The notes under the pieces: model-generated | What the model saw: the letters and a program-made list of their open reading frames with translations, nothing else | Database searches by the model: none | What the model was told of the DNA's origin: nothing | Part shown: positions 23,869 through 32,384 of the stretch, in pieces | Position numbering within the stretch: the stretch's first letter is position 1 | How the letters are laid out: the number at the start of each line of letters is the position of its first letter | Program-made: the position numbers and the translations under genes | Origin: VGRW01 sp041498295 | GTDB taxonomy: Bacteria > Myxococcota_A > UBA9160 > SZUA-336 | Reading direction: 5' to 3' | NCBI GenBank assembly: GCA_041498295.1 | Contig: JBGQIB010000002.1 | Span: 15,423-79,422 of the forward strand | DNA length: 64,000 nt

Positions 23869-24662
23869 CTCGGCGGCTGTGGGCGCTCGCGCGCAAGGAG
23901 CTGCGGCAGCTGTTCGCGTCGCCGATCGCGTACGTGGTGCTCACGGTGTACGTCGCGCTCACGGGTATCTACTTCTTCCAGCACCTGGTCAGCTACAACC
24001 AGCTGCTCTTCGTGTACCAGTCCGAAGGGATGACCGCGGGCGGCTTCGATCAGGGCACGGTGCCGAGTCAGATCAACGTGTTGAACGAAGTCTTCGTACC
24101 CTCGGCGGAGGACTTCGGCCTCTTCCTGCTCGTCGTGCTACCGCTGGTGACGATGCGCGTGTTCTCGGAAGAGCGCGCGAACGGCACCGACGAGCTGCTG
24201 CTCACGAGCGGATTGCGGCCGTACGAAGTCGCGCTCGCGAAGCACGGAGTCACTTACCTGTTCGTCATGCTGCTCTTGCTCGGCAGCGCGATCTACCCCG
24301 CGGTGGTGGTGCTGCGCGGCGGGCTCGGCTTCGAGCATCTCGTCGCGCTCTACTCGGGGCAGCTCTTCTACGGCTGTGCGGTCGCGTCGATTGGACTCGC
24401 ATGCTCGTCGTTCACGTCGAGTCAGATCGTCGCCGCGGTGCTCGGCTACGCGATCCCGTTCGTGCTGCTCGACTTCGCGTGGCTCTCGAACACGGTGTCG
24501 GAGCACACGGCCGCGATCCTGCGCGAGGCCGCCCTGCTCTCGCACTACGGCTCGTTCGCGCGCGGCGTGATCGAGCTGCGCAACGTGGTGTACTTCGCGG
24601 GCATCACTGCGCTGGGCTGGCTCGCTTCGGTCGCGTCGCTCGAGCTTTCGCGGGCGCGCTAG
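23865..24662 (+). CDS. ABC-2 type permease (GldF-like)
   Basis: 265 residues with six hydrophobic segments, e.g. SPIAYVVLTVYVALTGIYFF, FLLVVLPLVTMRVF, YLFVMLLLLGSAIYPAVVVL and FAGITALGWLASVASL. The conserved EERANGTDELLLTSGLRPYE loop after the second segment is typical of ABC-2/GldF permeases. The GTG overlaps the ATPase stop, and its TAG is followed immediately by the next ATG. It forms the membrane channel of the exporter together with the upstream ATPase. Confidence 0.9.
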   Translation: MTRRLWALARKELRQLFASPIAYVVLTVYVALTGIYFFQHLVSYNQLLFVYQSEGMTAGGFDQGTVPSQINVLNEVFVPSAEDFGLFLLVVLPLVTMRVFSEERANGTDELLLTSGLRPYEVALAKHGVTYLFVMLLLLGSAIYPAVVVLRGGLGFEHLVALYSGQLFYGCAVASIGLACSSFTSSQIVAAVLGYAIPFVLLDFAWLSNTVSEHTAAILREAALLSHYGSFARGVIELRNVVYFAGITALGWLASVASLELSRAR

Positions 24663-26219
24663 ATGGCTTTCCTGCCCGCCGCCGGCCTCGTGATGATCCT
24701 CGTCGGCGTGGGGTCGTACTACGCGACCCGCTCGCTGCACGGCCTCTCGGCATTCTCGAGCGCGAACCTCGCGCTCGGCCTGCTGCTGGTCGTGATCGGC
24801 GCGATCGCGCAGGCGCGCCGCTTCCGCGGCTTCTCGGGCACGGAGTCGCGGCGCGTGGTGCTGCGCTGGACGGCGATCCTGGTCGGCGCGTTGGCGCTCC
24901 TGGTCGGCGTCGACGTCTGGGCGAGCGCACTCACTGCGCGCATCGATCTCACCATCGATCGCCTGTACACGCTCTCGGAGCAGACGGTCGCGCTGTGCCG
25001 CGACCTGGAGCAGAGGCACGGCCCGCCCGTGCAGCTCGTGTTCTTCGAGGACGCGCTGCTCGCGAAGGACGTTCGGCTGCTGGTCGACGCCTACACAGAT
25101 TCGTGTTCCCCGGTCGAAGTGCGCGACGCGAGCCGGCGCGAGCCACCCCAGGCCGCGCGCGACATCTATACGACCACCGCGACGACGGTGATCGCCTGCC
25201 GCGGCGACGTCTGCGATCCGGTCGGCTACCCGTCGGAGCGCAACATCACGAGCGCGATCGCGCGGCTCGCACGCGAGCACGCGATTCGCGTGTACTTCAC
25301 GATCGGGCACGGCGAGATCGACCTCGCGAGCGAGGCGGACACCGGTTACTCCGGCGTCGCGGCGCTGCTGCGCGACCAGGGGTTCGACCCGCAGGCGTTC
25401 GTCGGCCCCGCCTCGTCGGACGTTCCGGAGGACGCCGACCTGGTGGTCGTCGCGGCGCCCGAGCGCGACCTGATGCCCGAGGAGCTCGCGGTGCTCGACC
25501 GCTATCTCACGCGCGGCGGCCGCATGCTGGTGCTCGCTGACGCGGGCCAGCGTTCGAACTTCTACAGGGAGTTCCTGCCGAAGTGGGGTTTCTCGCTCGA
25601 GGACGCCGTCGTTCTGGACCGCGCCTCGAGCCCGCTCTTGAAAGACCCCAAGCCGGTGAACCTGCTCGTGCACCTGTTCGCGCCTTACAACCCGGTGACG
25701 CGCAATCTGTCGCAACGCACGATGGTCTTGTTGCCGCGCGCGCGTCCCGTCGCGCTCGGGCGCAAGCCGCAGCCCGACGACAAGCTCGACCGCGCGGCGT
25801 TCGCGAGTCAGCGGGCGTGGCTCTCTCACGACGTGCCGCGCGCGCTCGCGGGCATCGAGAACTCGCCGCCCGACGGCGCGGATTCGCAGGAGATCTCGGT
25901 CGTCGCCACCGGCCGCTACCCGCGCGGCGGCGACGAGGACAAGGCGCAGCACGAGGCGCGCATCGTCGTGATCGGCAACCGCGACTTCGCCTCGAACCGA
26001 CTGCTCGAGGCGCTCTACAACCGCGATCTGCTCTTGAACGCAGTCCGCTGGCTCGGCAACGACGAGCAGCACATTGCCATGTCCGACAAAGCCTGGACCC
26101 CGAACCAGGACCCGCTGACCCTGCAGCAGACGGTCGCGTACTTCTACTTCCTCGCCTTCGCGCTGCCCGAGTCGCTGTTGCTGCTGGGAATTTTTGCTTG
26201 GTGGCGGCTGCGCGCCTGA
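24663..26219 (+). CDS. GldG-like ABC exporter auxiliary protein
   Basis: 518 residues. Two N-terminal membrane helices (LVMILVGVGSYYATRSL, LALGLLLVVIGAIAQA) are followed by a third (AILVGALALLVGVDVWA) and then the typical start of the GldG extracytoplasmic domain, LTIDRLYTLSEQTVALCRDL. The domain contains YFTIGHGEIDL, VVVAAPERDLMPEELAVLDRYL and VVIGNRDFASNRLL. A single helix (YFYFLAFALPESLLLLGIFAWW) closes it. This layout matches the ABC-type uncharacterised transport auxiliary family. It is coupled to the permease without spacing. Confidence 0.87.
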   Translation: MAFLPAAGLVMILVGVGSYYATRSLHGLSAFSSANLALGLLLVVIGAIAQARRFRGFSGTESRRVVLRWTAILVGALALLVGVDVWASALTARIDLTIDRLYTLSEQTVALCRDLEQRHGPPVQLVFFEDALLAKDVRLLVDAYTDSCSPVEVRDASRREPPQAARDIYTTTATTVIACRGDVCDPVGYPSERNITSAIARLAREHAIRVYFTIGHGEIDLASEADTGYSGVAALLRDQGFDPQAFVGPASSDVPEDADLVVVAAPERDLMPEELAVLDRYLTRGGRMLVLADAGQRSNFYREFLPKWGFSLEDAVVLDRASSPLLKDPKPVNLLVHLFAPYNPVTRNLSQRTMVLLPRARPVALGRKPQPDDKLDRAAFASQRAWLSHDVPRALAGIENSPPDGADSQEISVVATGRYPRGGDEDKAQHEARIVVIGNRDFASNRLLEALYNRDLLLNAVRWLGNDEQHIAMSDKAWTPNQDPLTLQQTVAYFYFLAFALPESLLLLGIFAWWRLRA

Positions 26220-26234
26220 TCTAAGCTCCGCGCG

Positions 26235-26966
26235 ATGAAGACTCGCGCGCTCGCCGTTCTGTGTGTCTGGTTCGTCGCCTCGCTGGCCGGCTGCTCCAAG
26301 CAGGCCGAGAAGGATCTCGCCGAGATCCGCGCGAAGCAGGACGAGATTCTCGCAAAGCTCGGCTCGATCGAGGAAGGGCAGAAGAAGCTCGCCAGCGCGC
26401 AGCGACCGCAGGGCCCGGCGTCCGAGGACTTCGACAAGGTCTACGCGATCGGCATCGACACATCGCCGGTGCGCGGCGACGCGAACGGACCGGTCACGAT
26501 CGTCGAGTTCTCCGACTTCCAGTGCCCGTTCTGCGCGCGCGCGGCGCCGCTGCTCGAGGAGGTTCTGAAGAAGTACCCGAAGGGCGTGCGCTTCGTGTAC
26601 AAGCAATTCCCGCTGCCGATGCATCCGGTGGCCCGGGCCGCGGCCCACTGGTCGATGGCGGCGCAGGAGCAGGGGAAGTTCTGGGAGATGCACGACGTGC
26701 TGGTGCAGAACCAGCCGACGCTCGACGCGGCGAAGGCCGAGGCCTACGCGAAGCAGGCGGGCCTCGACGTGAAGCGCTTCAAGAGCGACCTCGAGAAGAA
26801 CAGCGCGGCCTACGACAAGCGCATCGACGCGGAGATACAGCTCGGCACCACCGTGGACGTGCGCGGCACGCCGACGCTCTTCATCGGCGGCAAGAAGGTG
26901 CGCACGCGCACGCTCGATGGCATGAGCGCGATGATCGACGGCGAGCTCGCGAAGCCGCCGAGCTGA
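26235..26966 (+). CDS. DsbA-like disulfide oxidoreductase, lipoprotein
   Basis: 243 residues. The signal ends in a lipobox (LAGC, Cys near residue 20). A short helical, coiled-coil-like segment (KDLAEIRAKQDEILAKLGSI) precedes the thioredoxin/DsbA domain, with active site CPFC in FSDFQCPFCARAAP and the cis-Pro loop VRGTPTLFIGG. It is predicted to act at the periplasmic face as a thiol oxidase or isomerase (DSBA/Frn-type). It lies 15 bases after the GldG-like gene and may be co-transcribed with the exporter. Confidence 0.9.
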   Translation: MKTRALAVLCVWFVASLAGCSKQAEKDLAEIRAKQDEILAKLGSIEEGQKKLASAQRPQGPASEDFDKVYAIGIDTSPVRGDANGPVTIVEFSDFQCPFCARAAPLLEEVLKKYPKGVRFVYKQFPLPMHPVARAAAHWSMAAQEQGKFWEMHDVLVQNQPTLDAAKAEAYAKQAGLDVKRFKSDLEKNSAAYDKRIDAEIQLGTTVDVRGTPTLFIGGKKVRTRTLDGMSAMIDGELAKPPS

Positions 26967-26973
26967 TCCGCGC

Positions 26974-27687
26974 CTAACTCGCCTTCACGAGCTCCGCTTC
27001 GAACGCGCGAATGCGCGCCGCGTTCGCGCCGAGGTCGCTCTGGCCGACGCGCGAGCGCGAGCGCAGATCGACGCGCGAGCCCGCGCCGTCTGGCCGCACG
27101 CGAATCACGATGTCGTCGACGAAGTGAAAGAGCTTCGAGGTCGCGATCGCCTCGATGCGTCCGCTCTCTAGGTCGGCATTCGTCACGTTCCAGCCGGGCA
27201 GCTTCTCCGCCACCGCCTTGGCGCGCGCGAACGCTTGTTCCGGCGGCACGTCGAGAACGACGGGCGCGATGTCCGGGTAGCCGCTCTTCTGCAGCCCCTC
27301 GACGACCTCGCGCTGCTCGGCCGGCGGGTCCTGATTCGATGATGCAGCAGCTACATCGGGCGTGAACTCAATCCGATCCGCGAGGTCGGTGGAGATGTCG
27401 TGGATGGCCGGGACCTTCGACAGGCTGGCCAGCGCGAGTACTGGCAGGCCAACCAGCAGGGGCACGATCGCGGCGCGCACAGCGCGCGGGCGCCACGGCT
27501 TGTTGGCCACGGTTGCGTACGCGGAAGCGGCGGCCAGCCCGATCCCGAACACGACTCCGACGAGAACCGCGAGCAGCACCAAGCTGAAACCCACGAGACC
27601 GGGCAAGACGTGAAAGAACGCCAACAGCGGACCGAGGATCAGCAGAGACACGATGACGAACGTCGGCGCGGACCAGAGTCGCTCCAT
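26974..27687 (-). CDS. DUF1499-type membrane protein
   Basis: 237 residues from ATG 27687, chosen for the GGAGGGAA about 5 bases upstream and the clean N-terminal membrane segments (FVIVSLLILGPLLAFFHVL, LVLLAVLVGVVFGIGLAAA, AIVPLLVGLPVLALASL). The C-terminal domain (YPDIAPVVLDVPPEQAFARA, IEAIATSKLFHFVDDIVIRV, RVGQSDLGANAARIRAF) is the DUF1499 fold, whose biochemical role is unknown. It converges with the DsbA-like gene and diverges from the CDF transporter. Confidence 0.8.
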   Translation of the reverse strand: MERLWSAPTFVIVSLLILGPLLAFFHVLPGLVGFSLVLLAVLVGVVFGIGLAAASAYATVANKPWRPRAVRAAIVPLLVGLPVLALASLSKVPAIHDISTDLADRIEFTPDVAAASSNQDPPAEQREVVEGLQKSGYPDIAPVVLDVPPEQAFARAKAVAEKLPGWNVTNADLESGRIEAIATSKLFHFVDDIVIRVRPDGAGSRVDLRSRSRVGQSDLGANAARIRAFEAELVKAS

Positions 27688-27753
27688 GGGACTTCCCTCC
27701 TGGCTCGCGATTGTACCGTGCGGCAAGCTGGACGGTGGAGATCCGTCCCTGAA

Positions 27754-28647
27754 GTGACCCACGATCACAAGCACGCGCACGGCTCGGACTCGCTCGCGCT
27801 GTGGCGCGCGTTCGCGCTGACGGCGGTGGTGCTCGTGGTCGAGGCCGTGGGCGGGTGGCTCACGGGCTCGGTCGCGCTGCTCGCGGACGCAGGTCACATG
27901 CTCACGGACGCCGGTGCCCTGGGGATCGCGCTGTTCGCCGCGTGGGCGGCGAATCAACCGCGCGGCCGTCGACACAGTTTTGGGTACGGCAGAGCCGAGG
28001 TCTTGGCGGCGCTGCTGAACGGGCTCCTGCTCGGGGGCGTGTCGGTCGGCATCGCAGTCGAGTCGTTCACGCGGCTCGGCTCACCCCACGACGTGCACGC
28101 GGCCACGATGTTGGCAATCGCCGCGCTCGGCCTCGCCGCCAATCTGGTTTCCGGTTCGCTCCTGTTGCGCGGCGCGCGCACCAGCTTGAACGTGCGCGCC
28201 GCGCTGGTTCACGTCGGTGGCGACGCGCTCGGCTCCGTCGCGGCCATGGCCGCGGCCGCCGCGATCCTGGCGTTCGGCTGGGACAAGGCGGACGCGATCG
28301 CGGGTCTGGCGATCGCGCTGCTCCTGGTCGTCTCTGCGCTGCGCCTGATCCGCGACTCCGTCGACATCCTGCTCGAGGGCGCACCGCGGCACCTCGACCT
28401 CGACGAGATCGCCGAGTGCGTCCGCGCCGTACCCGGCGTGGCGCGCATCCACGATCTGCACATCTGGACGGTCGCCAGCGGCTTCCCGGCCATGAGCGCG
28501 CACGTCGACCTCCAGCATGGCGCGGATCCAGAGGCGGTCCGGCGCGCCGTTCACCGCCTGCTTCACCAGGAATACGAGGTTGCGCACACGACAATTCAGA
28601 CGGAGTCTGCGCCGCCCCTGCTGCAGGTCGACGGTCCGCGGCTATAA
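27754..28647 (+). CDS. CDF-family cation efflux transporter (CzcD/ZitB-like)
   Basis: 297 residues. It exports Zn, Co or Cd by proton exchange across the inner membrane. A His-rich N-terminus (THDHKHAHG) precedes six membrane helices with the metal site LLADAGHMLTDAGAL in TM2 and HVGGDALGSV in TM5. The cytoplasmic C-terminal domain starts around EIAECVRAVPGVARIHDLHI. GTG start; a GGAG lies rather far upstream. The metal is most likely zinc by motif. No dedicated regulator is adjacent. Confidence 0.92.
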   Translation: MTHDHKHAHGSDSLALWRAFALTAVVLVVEAVGGWLTGSVALLADAGHMLTDAGALGIALFAAWAANQPRGRRHSFGYGRAEVLAALLNGLLLGGVSVGIAVESFTRLGSPHDVHAATMLAIAALGLAANLVSGSLLLRGARTSLNVRAALVHVGGDALGSVAAMAAAAAILAFGWDKADAIAGLAIALLLVVSALRLIRDSVDILLEGAPRHLDLDEIAECVRAVPGVARIHDLHIWTVASGFPAMSAHVDLQHGADPEAVRRAVHRLLHQEYEVAHTTIQTESAPPLLQVDGPRL

Positions 28648-28659
28648 TGCCGCCGCTCG

Positions 28660-28929
28660 ATGTCCAAAAAAGATCTGATCACAGTCAGCGGTGCGATCGC
28701 GAAAATCCTCGGCGGCGGGCGCTATCTCGTCCGGCTCGAGAACGGCAGCGAGATCACCGCGCAGCTCTCGGGCCGCATGCGGCGCTTCCACATCCGCGTG
28801 ATCCAGGGCGATCGCGTGCAATGCGGCGTGTCCCCGTACGACCCATCGCACGGGTTCATCACGTACCGCGAGCCGCCCGGCGGCGCGCCCCGCCCCGAAG
28901 GCGCGCCCGGCAGCCCCGCGAAGACCTAG
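28660..28929 (+). CDS. infA: Translation initiation factor IF-1
   Basis: 89-residue OB-fold protein that blocks the ribosomal A site during initiation. The core MSKKDLITVSGAIAKILGGG, AQLSGRMRRFHIRVIQGDRV and the following VSPYDPSHGFITYR match IF-1. The last 17 or so residues are a Pro/Gly/Ala-rich extension beyond the usual 72. The gene starts 12 bases after the transporter gene. Its TAG shares the palindromic CTAG with the stop of the convergent gene. Confidence 0.92.
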   Translation: MSKKDLITVSGAIAKILGGGRYLVRLENGSEITAQLSGRMRRFHIRVIQGDRVQCGVSPYDPSHGFITYREPPGGAPRPEGAPGSPAKT

Positions 28930-30050
28930 GCGGTCGCGCGCAGCGCGCGGCCGATCTTCTTCCGCCCGCGGTTGAGCTCGGACAGCTCGACCATCGCCGC
29001 GTCGGCGACTTCCTGCCCGACGACCTCGTCGCGCTCGCGCGCGAGCTCGTCCATGTCGACCCACAGCGCGTAGGTCGAGCGCGTGCGCTCGGTGATGATC
29101 CCGGCCTTGAACAGGGTCTTGATCAGGACGCGGAAGATGTTGGTGCTGCGGGTCATCGCGGAGCGGCGGTCGGCGTCCGTGAACGCCTCGAGCACGGCGC
29201 TGCGCACCCACTGCCAGTCGAGGCCGAAGCGCGTGTAGATGTGCTGCTTCTGCTCCGAGTTCACGAGGTTGAAGAGCAGCGTCTGGAAACACTTCGCGGC
29301 CCACGCCTCGACCCGCTCGTGCTCCTCCTCGCTGAGCTTCGGCACGGTGCGCTCGGCCCAGATCTTCCCGAAGCGGTGGTGAAACGCTTCGTCGGTCATG
29401 ACGAGCTGCACGGTGCGGCGCAGCAGCGGATCTTCGGTGAGCGAGTGAATCGTCGCGAAGGCGCCCATCGCGAGCCCTTCGACGAGCATCTGCATGCCGA
29501 CCAGCTTCTTGTACACCTCGGGCGCGAGCACGAGCTCGTTCAAGAGACTGCCGAGCGTGTTCCCGACGGGAAGCGGCGTGCCCCAGCGCGCCTGCACGTA
29601 GCGCGAGAACGCGGTCACGTGGCGCGCCTCCTCGCGCGCCTGATTCGCGGCATATTCCTGAGCGCCCGGATCGCGCAGGATCTGACACAGCGAGACGGAG
29701 AGCGAGAGCGCGCCCTGCTCGCCGTGAAGGATCGACGAGAGCGCGAAGCGCGTGCTCTCGTTCGCGAGCTCGATCTGCTGCTGGTTCGTCAATCGATCCG
29801 CGACCGCGCAGTTCAGCTCGACGGTGAACTCGCGCGGCATGAGCAGTCGCTCGCGCACGTCGAAGGGCGTCGAGAAGTCGACGTACGCGGGGTCCAGCGG
29901 ATCCCAGAAGTGGTCCTCGGTGGCCGAGATGATCTGGTCGAAGGCGTCGCTGCGTTCGCCGTAGCGCTCGACCTCGATCATCGAGAGAAAGTCGTCGCGC
30001 TCGACGGTGTTGTACGCGGCGTTGTGCGTGATGTGACTCGACGGGTTCAT
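28926..30050 (-). CDS. Ferritin-like di-iron protein, AurF-like
   Basis: 374 residues from ATG 30050, with GAGGAGGG about 6 bases upstream. A helical bundle carries di-iron ligands in SSILHGEQGALSL, QAREEARHVTAF (EExxH), MQMLVEGLAMGAF and MTDEAFHHRFG. The length and pattern resemble N-oxygenase-type (AurF) or other ferritin-like oxygenases rather than ferritins. The substrate is unknown. It is coupled to the upstream TetR gene by an ATGA overlap, so it is probably that regulator's main target. Confidence 0.75.
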   Translation of the reverse strand: MNPSSHITHNAAYNTVERDDFLSMIEVERYGERSDAFDQIISATEDHFWDPLDPAYVDFSTPFDVRERLLMPREFTVELNCAVADRLTNQQQIELANESTRFALSSILHGEQGALSLSVSLCQILRDPGAQEYAANQAREEARHVTAFSRYVQARWGTPLPVGNTLGSLLNELVLAPEVYKKLVGMQMLVEGLAMGAFATIHSLTEDPLLRRTVQLVMTDEAFHHRFGKIWAERTVPKLSEEEHERVEAWAAKCFQTLLFNLVNSEQKQHIYTRFGLDWQWVRSAVLEAFTDADRRSAMTRSTNIFRVLIKTLFKAGIITERTRSTYALWVDMDELARERDEVVGQEVADAAMVELSELNRGRKKIGRALRATA

Positions 30051-30745
30051 GGCGGCCCTCCTCGGATGCCCGAGAGTTGGAGATCGACCAAGGTCTCGAG
30101 AACCACGGCGCGCGGCGCGCGCCCCGGAGTTTCCGCCCACCAGGTGACGACGCGCGCCCACATGCCGACGATCGCTTGGGCCATCACCGCGGGGTGTGGG
30201 CCGGCCTTTCCCTTGCCGCGCTGCGCGCTGATCTCGCGCTCCAGGCGCGCGACCAGTTGGTCGAGCGCGTCCGCGCCGACGCCTAGCGCCTCGGCACCGC
30301 GCCCGAACGCCAGGCGCACGAGCTCGCCGTGCTGCTCGGCGAAAGAGAGCAGCACCTCTGCGCGCGCGCGCGCCGCCGCTTCCGGGCGCTCGCGCAGCGG
30401 ATGCACGGCGCTCTCGAGGCGCGACTCGAGCTCCGCGACCGCCTCGAAGACGAGCTCGCGGAACAGCTCTTCCTTGTCGCGGAAGTGCAGGTAGAACGTG
30501 CCCGCGGCGACTCCGGCCGCGTCCGCGATGTCGTGGCTGGTGACCGAATGCAGCCCGCGCGCGGCGAGCAGCTTCTGTCCGCTCGCGCGCAGCCGCGCGC
30601 GCGTCGCCGCGCGGGCGCGCTCCGCCGCGCGGCCGCCACGTGAATCCGCCGCGCGACCGCTGCCCTGGGCGCGACCGCCCGTCGCCGACGCGCGGCGCGG
30701 GCTGCGACTGCGCGATCGACTGACAGCCATGTCAGTGGATGACAT
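30047..30745 (-). CDS. TetR-family transcriptional regulator
   Basis: 232 residues. A roughly 50-residue Arg/Ser/Ala-rich leader precedes the DNA-binding domain RARLRASGQKLLAARGLHSV, TSHDIADAAGVAAGTFYLHF (helix-turn-helix), RDKEELFRELV. The C-terminal ligand domain is typical in length. Two ATGs (30745 and 30730) are possible; GGGAGG favours the first although spacing is long. The gene's start lies inside a 39-bp palindrome, indicating autoregulation. The ferritin-like gene follows with a 4-base overlap. Confidence 0.85.
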   Translation of the reverse strand: MSSTDMAVSRSRSRSPRRASATGGRAQGSGRAADSRGGRAAERARAATRARLRASGQKLLAARGLHSVTSHDIADAAGVAAGTFYLHFRDKEELFRELVFEAVAELESRLESAVHPLRERPEAAARARAEVLLSFAEQHGELVRLAFGRGAEALGVGADALDQLVARLEREISAQRGKGKAGPHPAVMAQAIVGMWARVVTWWAETPGRAPRAVVLETLVDLQLSGIRGGPP

Positions 30746-30756
30746 TACCGTCAGTC
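30718..30756. promoter_or_regulatory. 39-bp two-tier palindromic operator
   Basis: Symmetric about 30737: outer arms GACTGAC (30718-30724) and GTCAGTC (30750-30756), inner arms ATGTCA (30729-30734) and TGACAT (30740-30745), with 4-base spacers and a 5-base centre. It covers the translation start of the TetR gene and lies 36 bases from the divergent SnoaL-like gene. This is the expected form and place of a TetR operator, perhaps binding two dimers. Confidence 0.75.
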
Positions 30757-30791
30757 GCCTCCCGGGGTCAAGCCGGTGCTAGAGTCGGCGC

Positions 30792-31154
30792 GTGTCCGGG
30801 GAAGCGAACAAAGCCGTCGCCCGGCGCTACTTCCAGGCGATCGAGGCCGCCGACTACGCGGCGATCGAAGGCCTGCTCGCCGACGAAGTTCGCTTCCGGC
30901 TCCCGCCCTCGGTTCCCGATTTTGCTCCGCTCGCGAACCGGCACGACGTGTTGGGCAACCGGGGCCGCGCGAAGGCGAGCGCCGCGGACTACGAGAATCA
31001 CTACCACTTCCCGTTCGTGATTCGCGCTCGGAAGATCGCCGCGTTCCACGAGCACCTCGACGCGCTGTACGCGGTTCGCGCGCTCTTCGAGCCGGCCGGG
31101 ATCGTCGCGCCCGAGGACGTGACCTGGCTGCCCGAAGCGAGCGGGTCGGGCTGA
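30792..31154 (+). CDS. SnoaL/NTF2-like fold protein
   Basis: 120 residues starting at GTG 30792. The order ANKAVARRYFQAIEAADYAA, LLADEVRFRLPPS, ENHYHFPFVIRARKIAAFHE and LDALYAVRALFEP follows the SnoaL/ketosteroid-isomerase-like cone fold. Such small proteins act as isomerases, cyclases or dehydratases, or as ligand-binding partners of oxygenases. It diverges from the TetR operator and is followed 4 bases later by an FAD monooxygenase, so a shared pathway step is plausible. No catalytic residue set is clear. Confidence 0.7.
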   Translation: MSGEANKAVARRYFQAIEAADYAAIEGLLADEVRFRLPPSVPDFAPLANRHDVLGNRGRAKASAADYENHYHFPFVIRARKIAAFHEHLDALYAVRALFEPAGIVAPEDVTWLPEASGSG

Positions 31155-31158
31155 CTCG

Positions 31159-32370
31159 ATGCGCGTCGCGATCGTCGGCGCGGGTCCGGCTGGCGCGGCG
31201 CTCGCGTTCATGCTCGCGCGCCGCGGCATCGCGGTGACTCTGGTCGAGCGGCAGAGCGACTTCGCGCGCGAGTTCCGCGGCGAGGGCCTCATGCCGGGCG
31301 GCGTGGAGGCGCTCGCTCAAATGGGGCTCGGCGCCGATCTCGAGTCACTTCCGCAGGCGCGCATCGAGGCGCTGGACGTCTACCTGAACCGACGCCACCG
31401 GCTACACATCGATGCGTCGGCGCTTCCGCCGGAAACTCCCCTGCCCCGATTCGTGTCGCAGCCGGCGCTGCTGGAGATGCTCGTGGCGCAGGCGGGGAAG
31501 TACGCGGGCTTCGAGCTGCTGCGCGGTGCGAGCGTGCGCGACCTGATGCACGGCGCGGGGCGAGTCACCGGCCTGCGCGTCGACGGGGCGGGCGGAACGC
31601 GCGAGCTGCCCGCCGACTTCGTGATCGGCTGCGACGGCCGCGCGTCGCTCGTTCGCAAGCGCGCGAATCTGGAACGCCCGCGCGAAGCGCAGGGGTTCGA
31701 CGTCGTCTGGTGCAAGCTGCCGCTGCCGCCCTTCATGCGCGGGCGCCTGCGCGGCTGCGTCGGTCGCGGCCACCTCGCGATCGTCTTCGAGGCGCCCGAC
31801 GGCCTGCTTCAGCTCGGCTGGGCGATCGACAAAGGAACCTACGGCGACATTCGCCGCGCCGGAATCGAGCACTGGATCGAGGAGCTCGCAGCGACCGTGC
31901 CCGACGACCTCGCGGGCTGGATCCGCGGGCACGCGCGCGAGGTGAGTCAGCCATTCGTGCTCGACGTCGTCTGCGATCACCTCGACGTGTGGAGCGCCCC
32001 GGGTGTGCTCTTGCTCGGCGACGCGGCGCACCCGATGTCGCCGGTCGGCGCGCAGGGCATCAACATCGCACTGCGCGACGCGGTGGTCGCCGCGAATCAC
32101 TTGGGCCCCGCCCTGCTGCGCGGCGACACGCCCGACGAGCTCGACCGCGAGGCGCGGCGCATCAGCGAAGAGCGCTTGCCCGAGGTGAAGGAGATTCAGG
32201 CGCTGCAGAGGGGCGCGCCGGCCGTGCTGTTCCAGCGCACGCTCGGCGCACGCCTGCTGATGGGCATCGTCGTGCCGTTCGCGCTGCGCACGGGCCTCGC
32301 GCGCCTCGCCGTCGCGCGCGTCTTCCCGCGCTTCGCGCGCGGGACCCGAGCCGTCCGCCTGGAGTTTTGA
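31159..32370 (+). CDS. FAD-dependent aromatic-ring-type monooxygenase
   Basis: 403 residues of the p-hydroxybenzoate hydroxylase/FAD-binding-3 group. The ADP-binding motif is VGAGPAGAALAFMLARRGIA, the DG motif is VIGCDGRASLVRK, and the second FAD motif is LLLGDAAHPMSPVGAQGIN. The C-terminus is short, without a thioredoxin-like domain. It would hydroxylate an aromatic or similar substrate with NAD(P)H and oxygen. It sits 4 bases after the SnoaL-like gene and probably shares the TetR-regulated divergent promoter region. Confidence 0.88.
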   Translation: MRVAIVGAGPAGAALAFMLARRGIAVTLVERQSDFAREFRGEGLMPGGVEALAQMGLGADLESLPQARIEALDVYLNRRHRLHIDASALPPETPLPRFVSQPALLEMLVAQAGKYAGFELLRGASVRDLMHGAGRVTGLRVDGAGGTRELPADFVIGCDGRASLVRKRANLERPREAQGFDVVWCKLPLPPFMRGRLRGCVGRGHLAIVFEAPDGLLQLGWAIDKGTYGDIRRAGIEHWIEELAATVPDDLAGWIRGHAREVSQPFVLDVVCDHLDVWSAPGVLLLGDAAHPMSPVGAQGINIALRDAVVAANHLGPALLRGDTPDELDREARRISEERLPEVKEIQALQRGAPAVLFQRTLGARLLMGIVVPFALRTGLARLAVARVFPRFARGTRAVRLEF

Positions 32371-32384
32371 GCTCGCGGCCGCCC

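Noticed and set aside
24138..26693. 851-codon minus-strand frame opposite the Gld-type exporter
   Set aside because: Its composition is His/Arg/Glu-rich, as typically produced by antisense of GC-rich genes, and the plus strand encodes recognised proteins.
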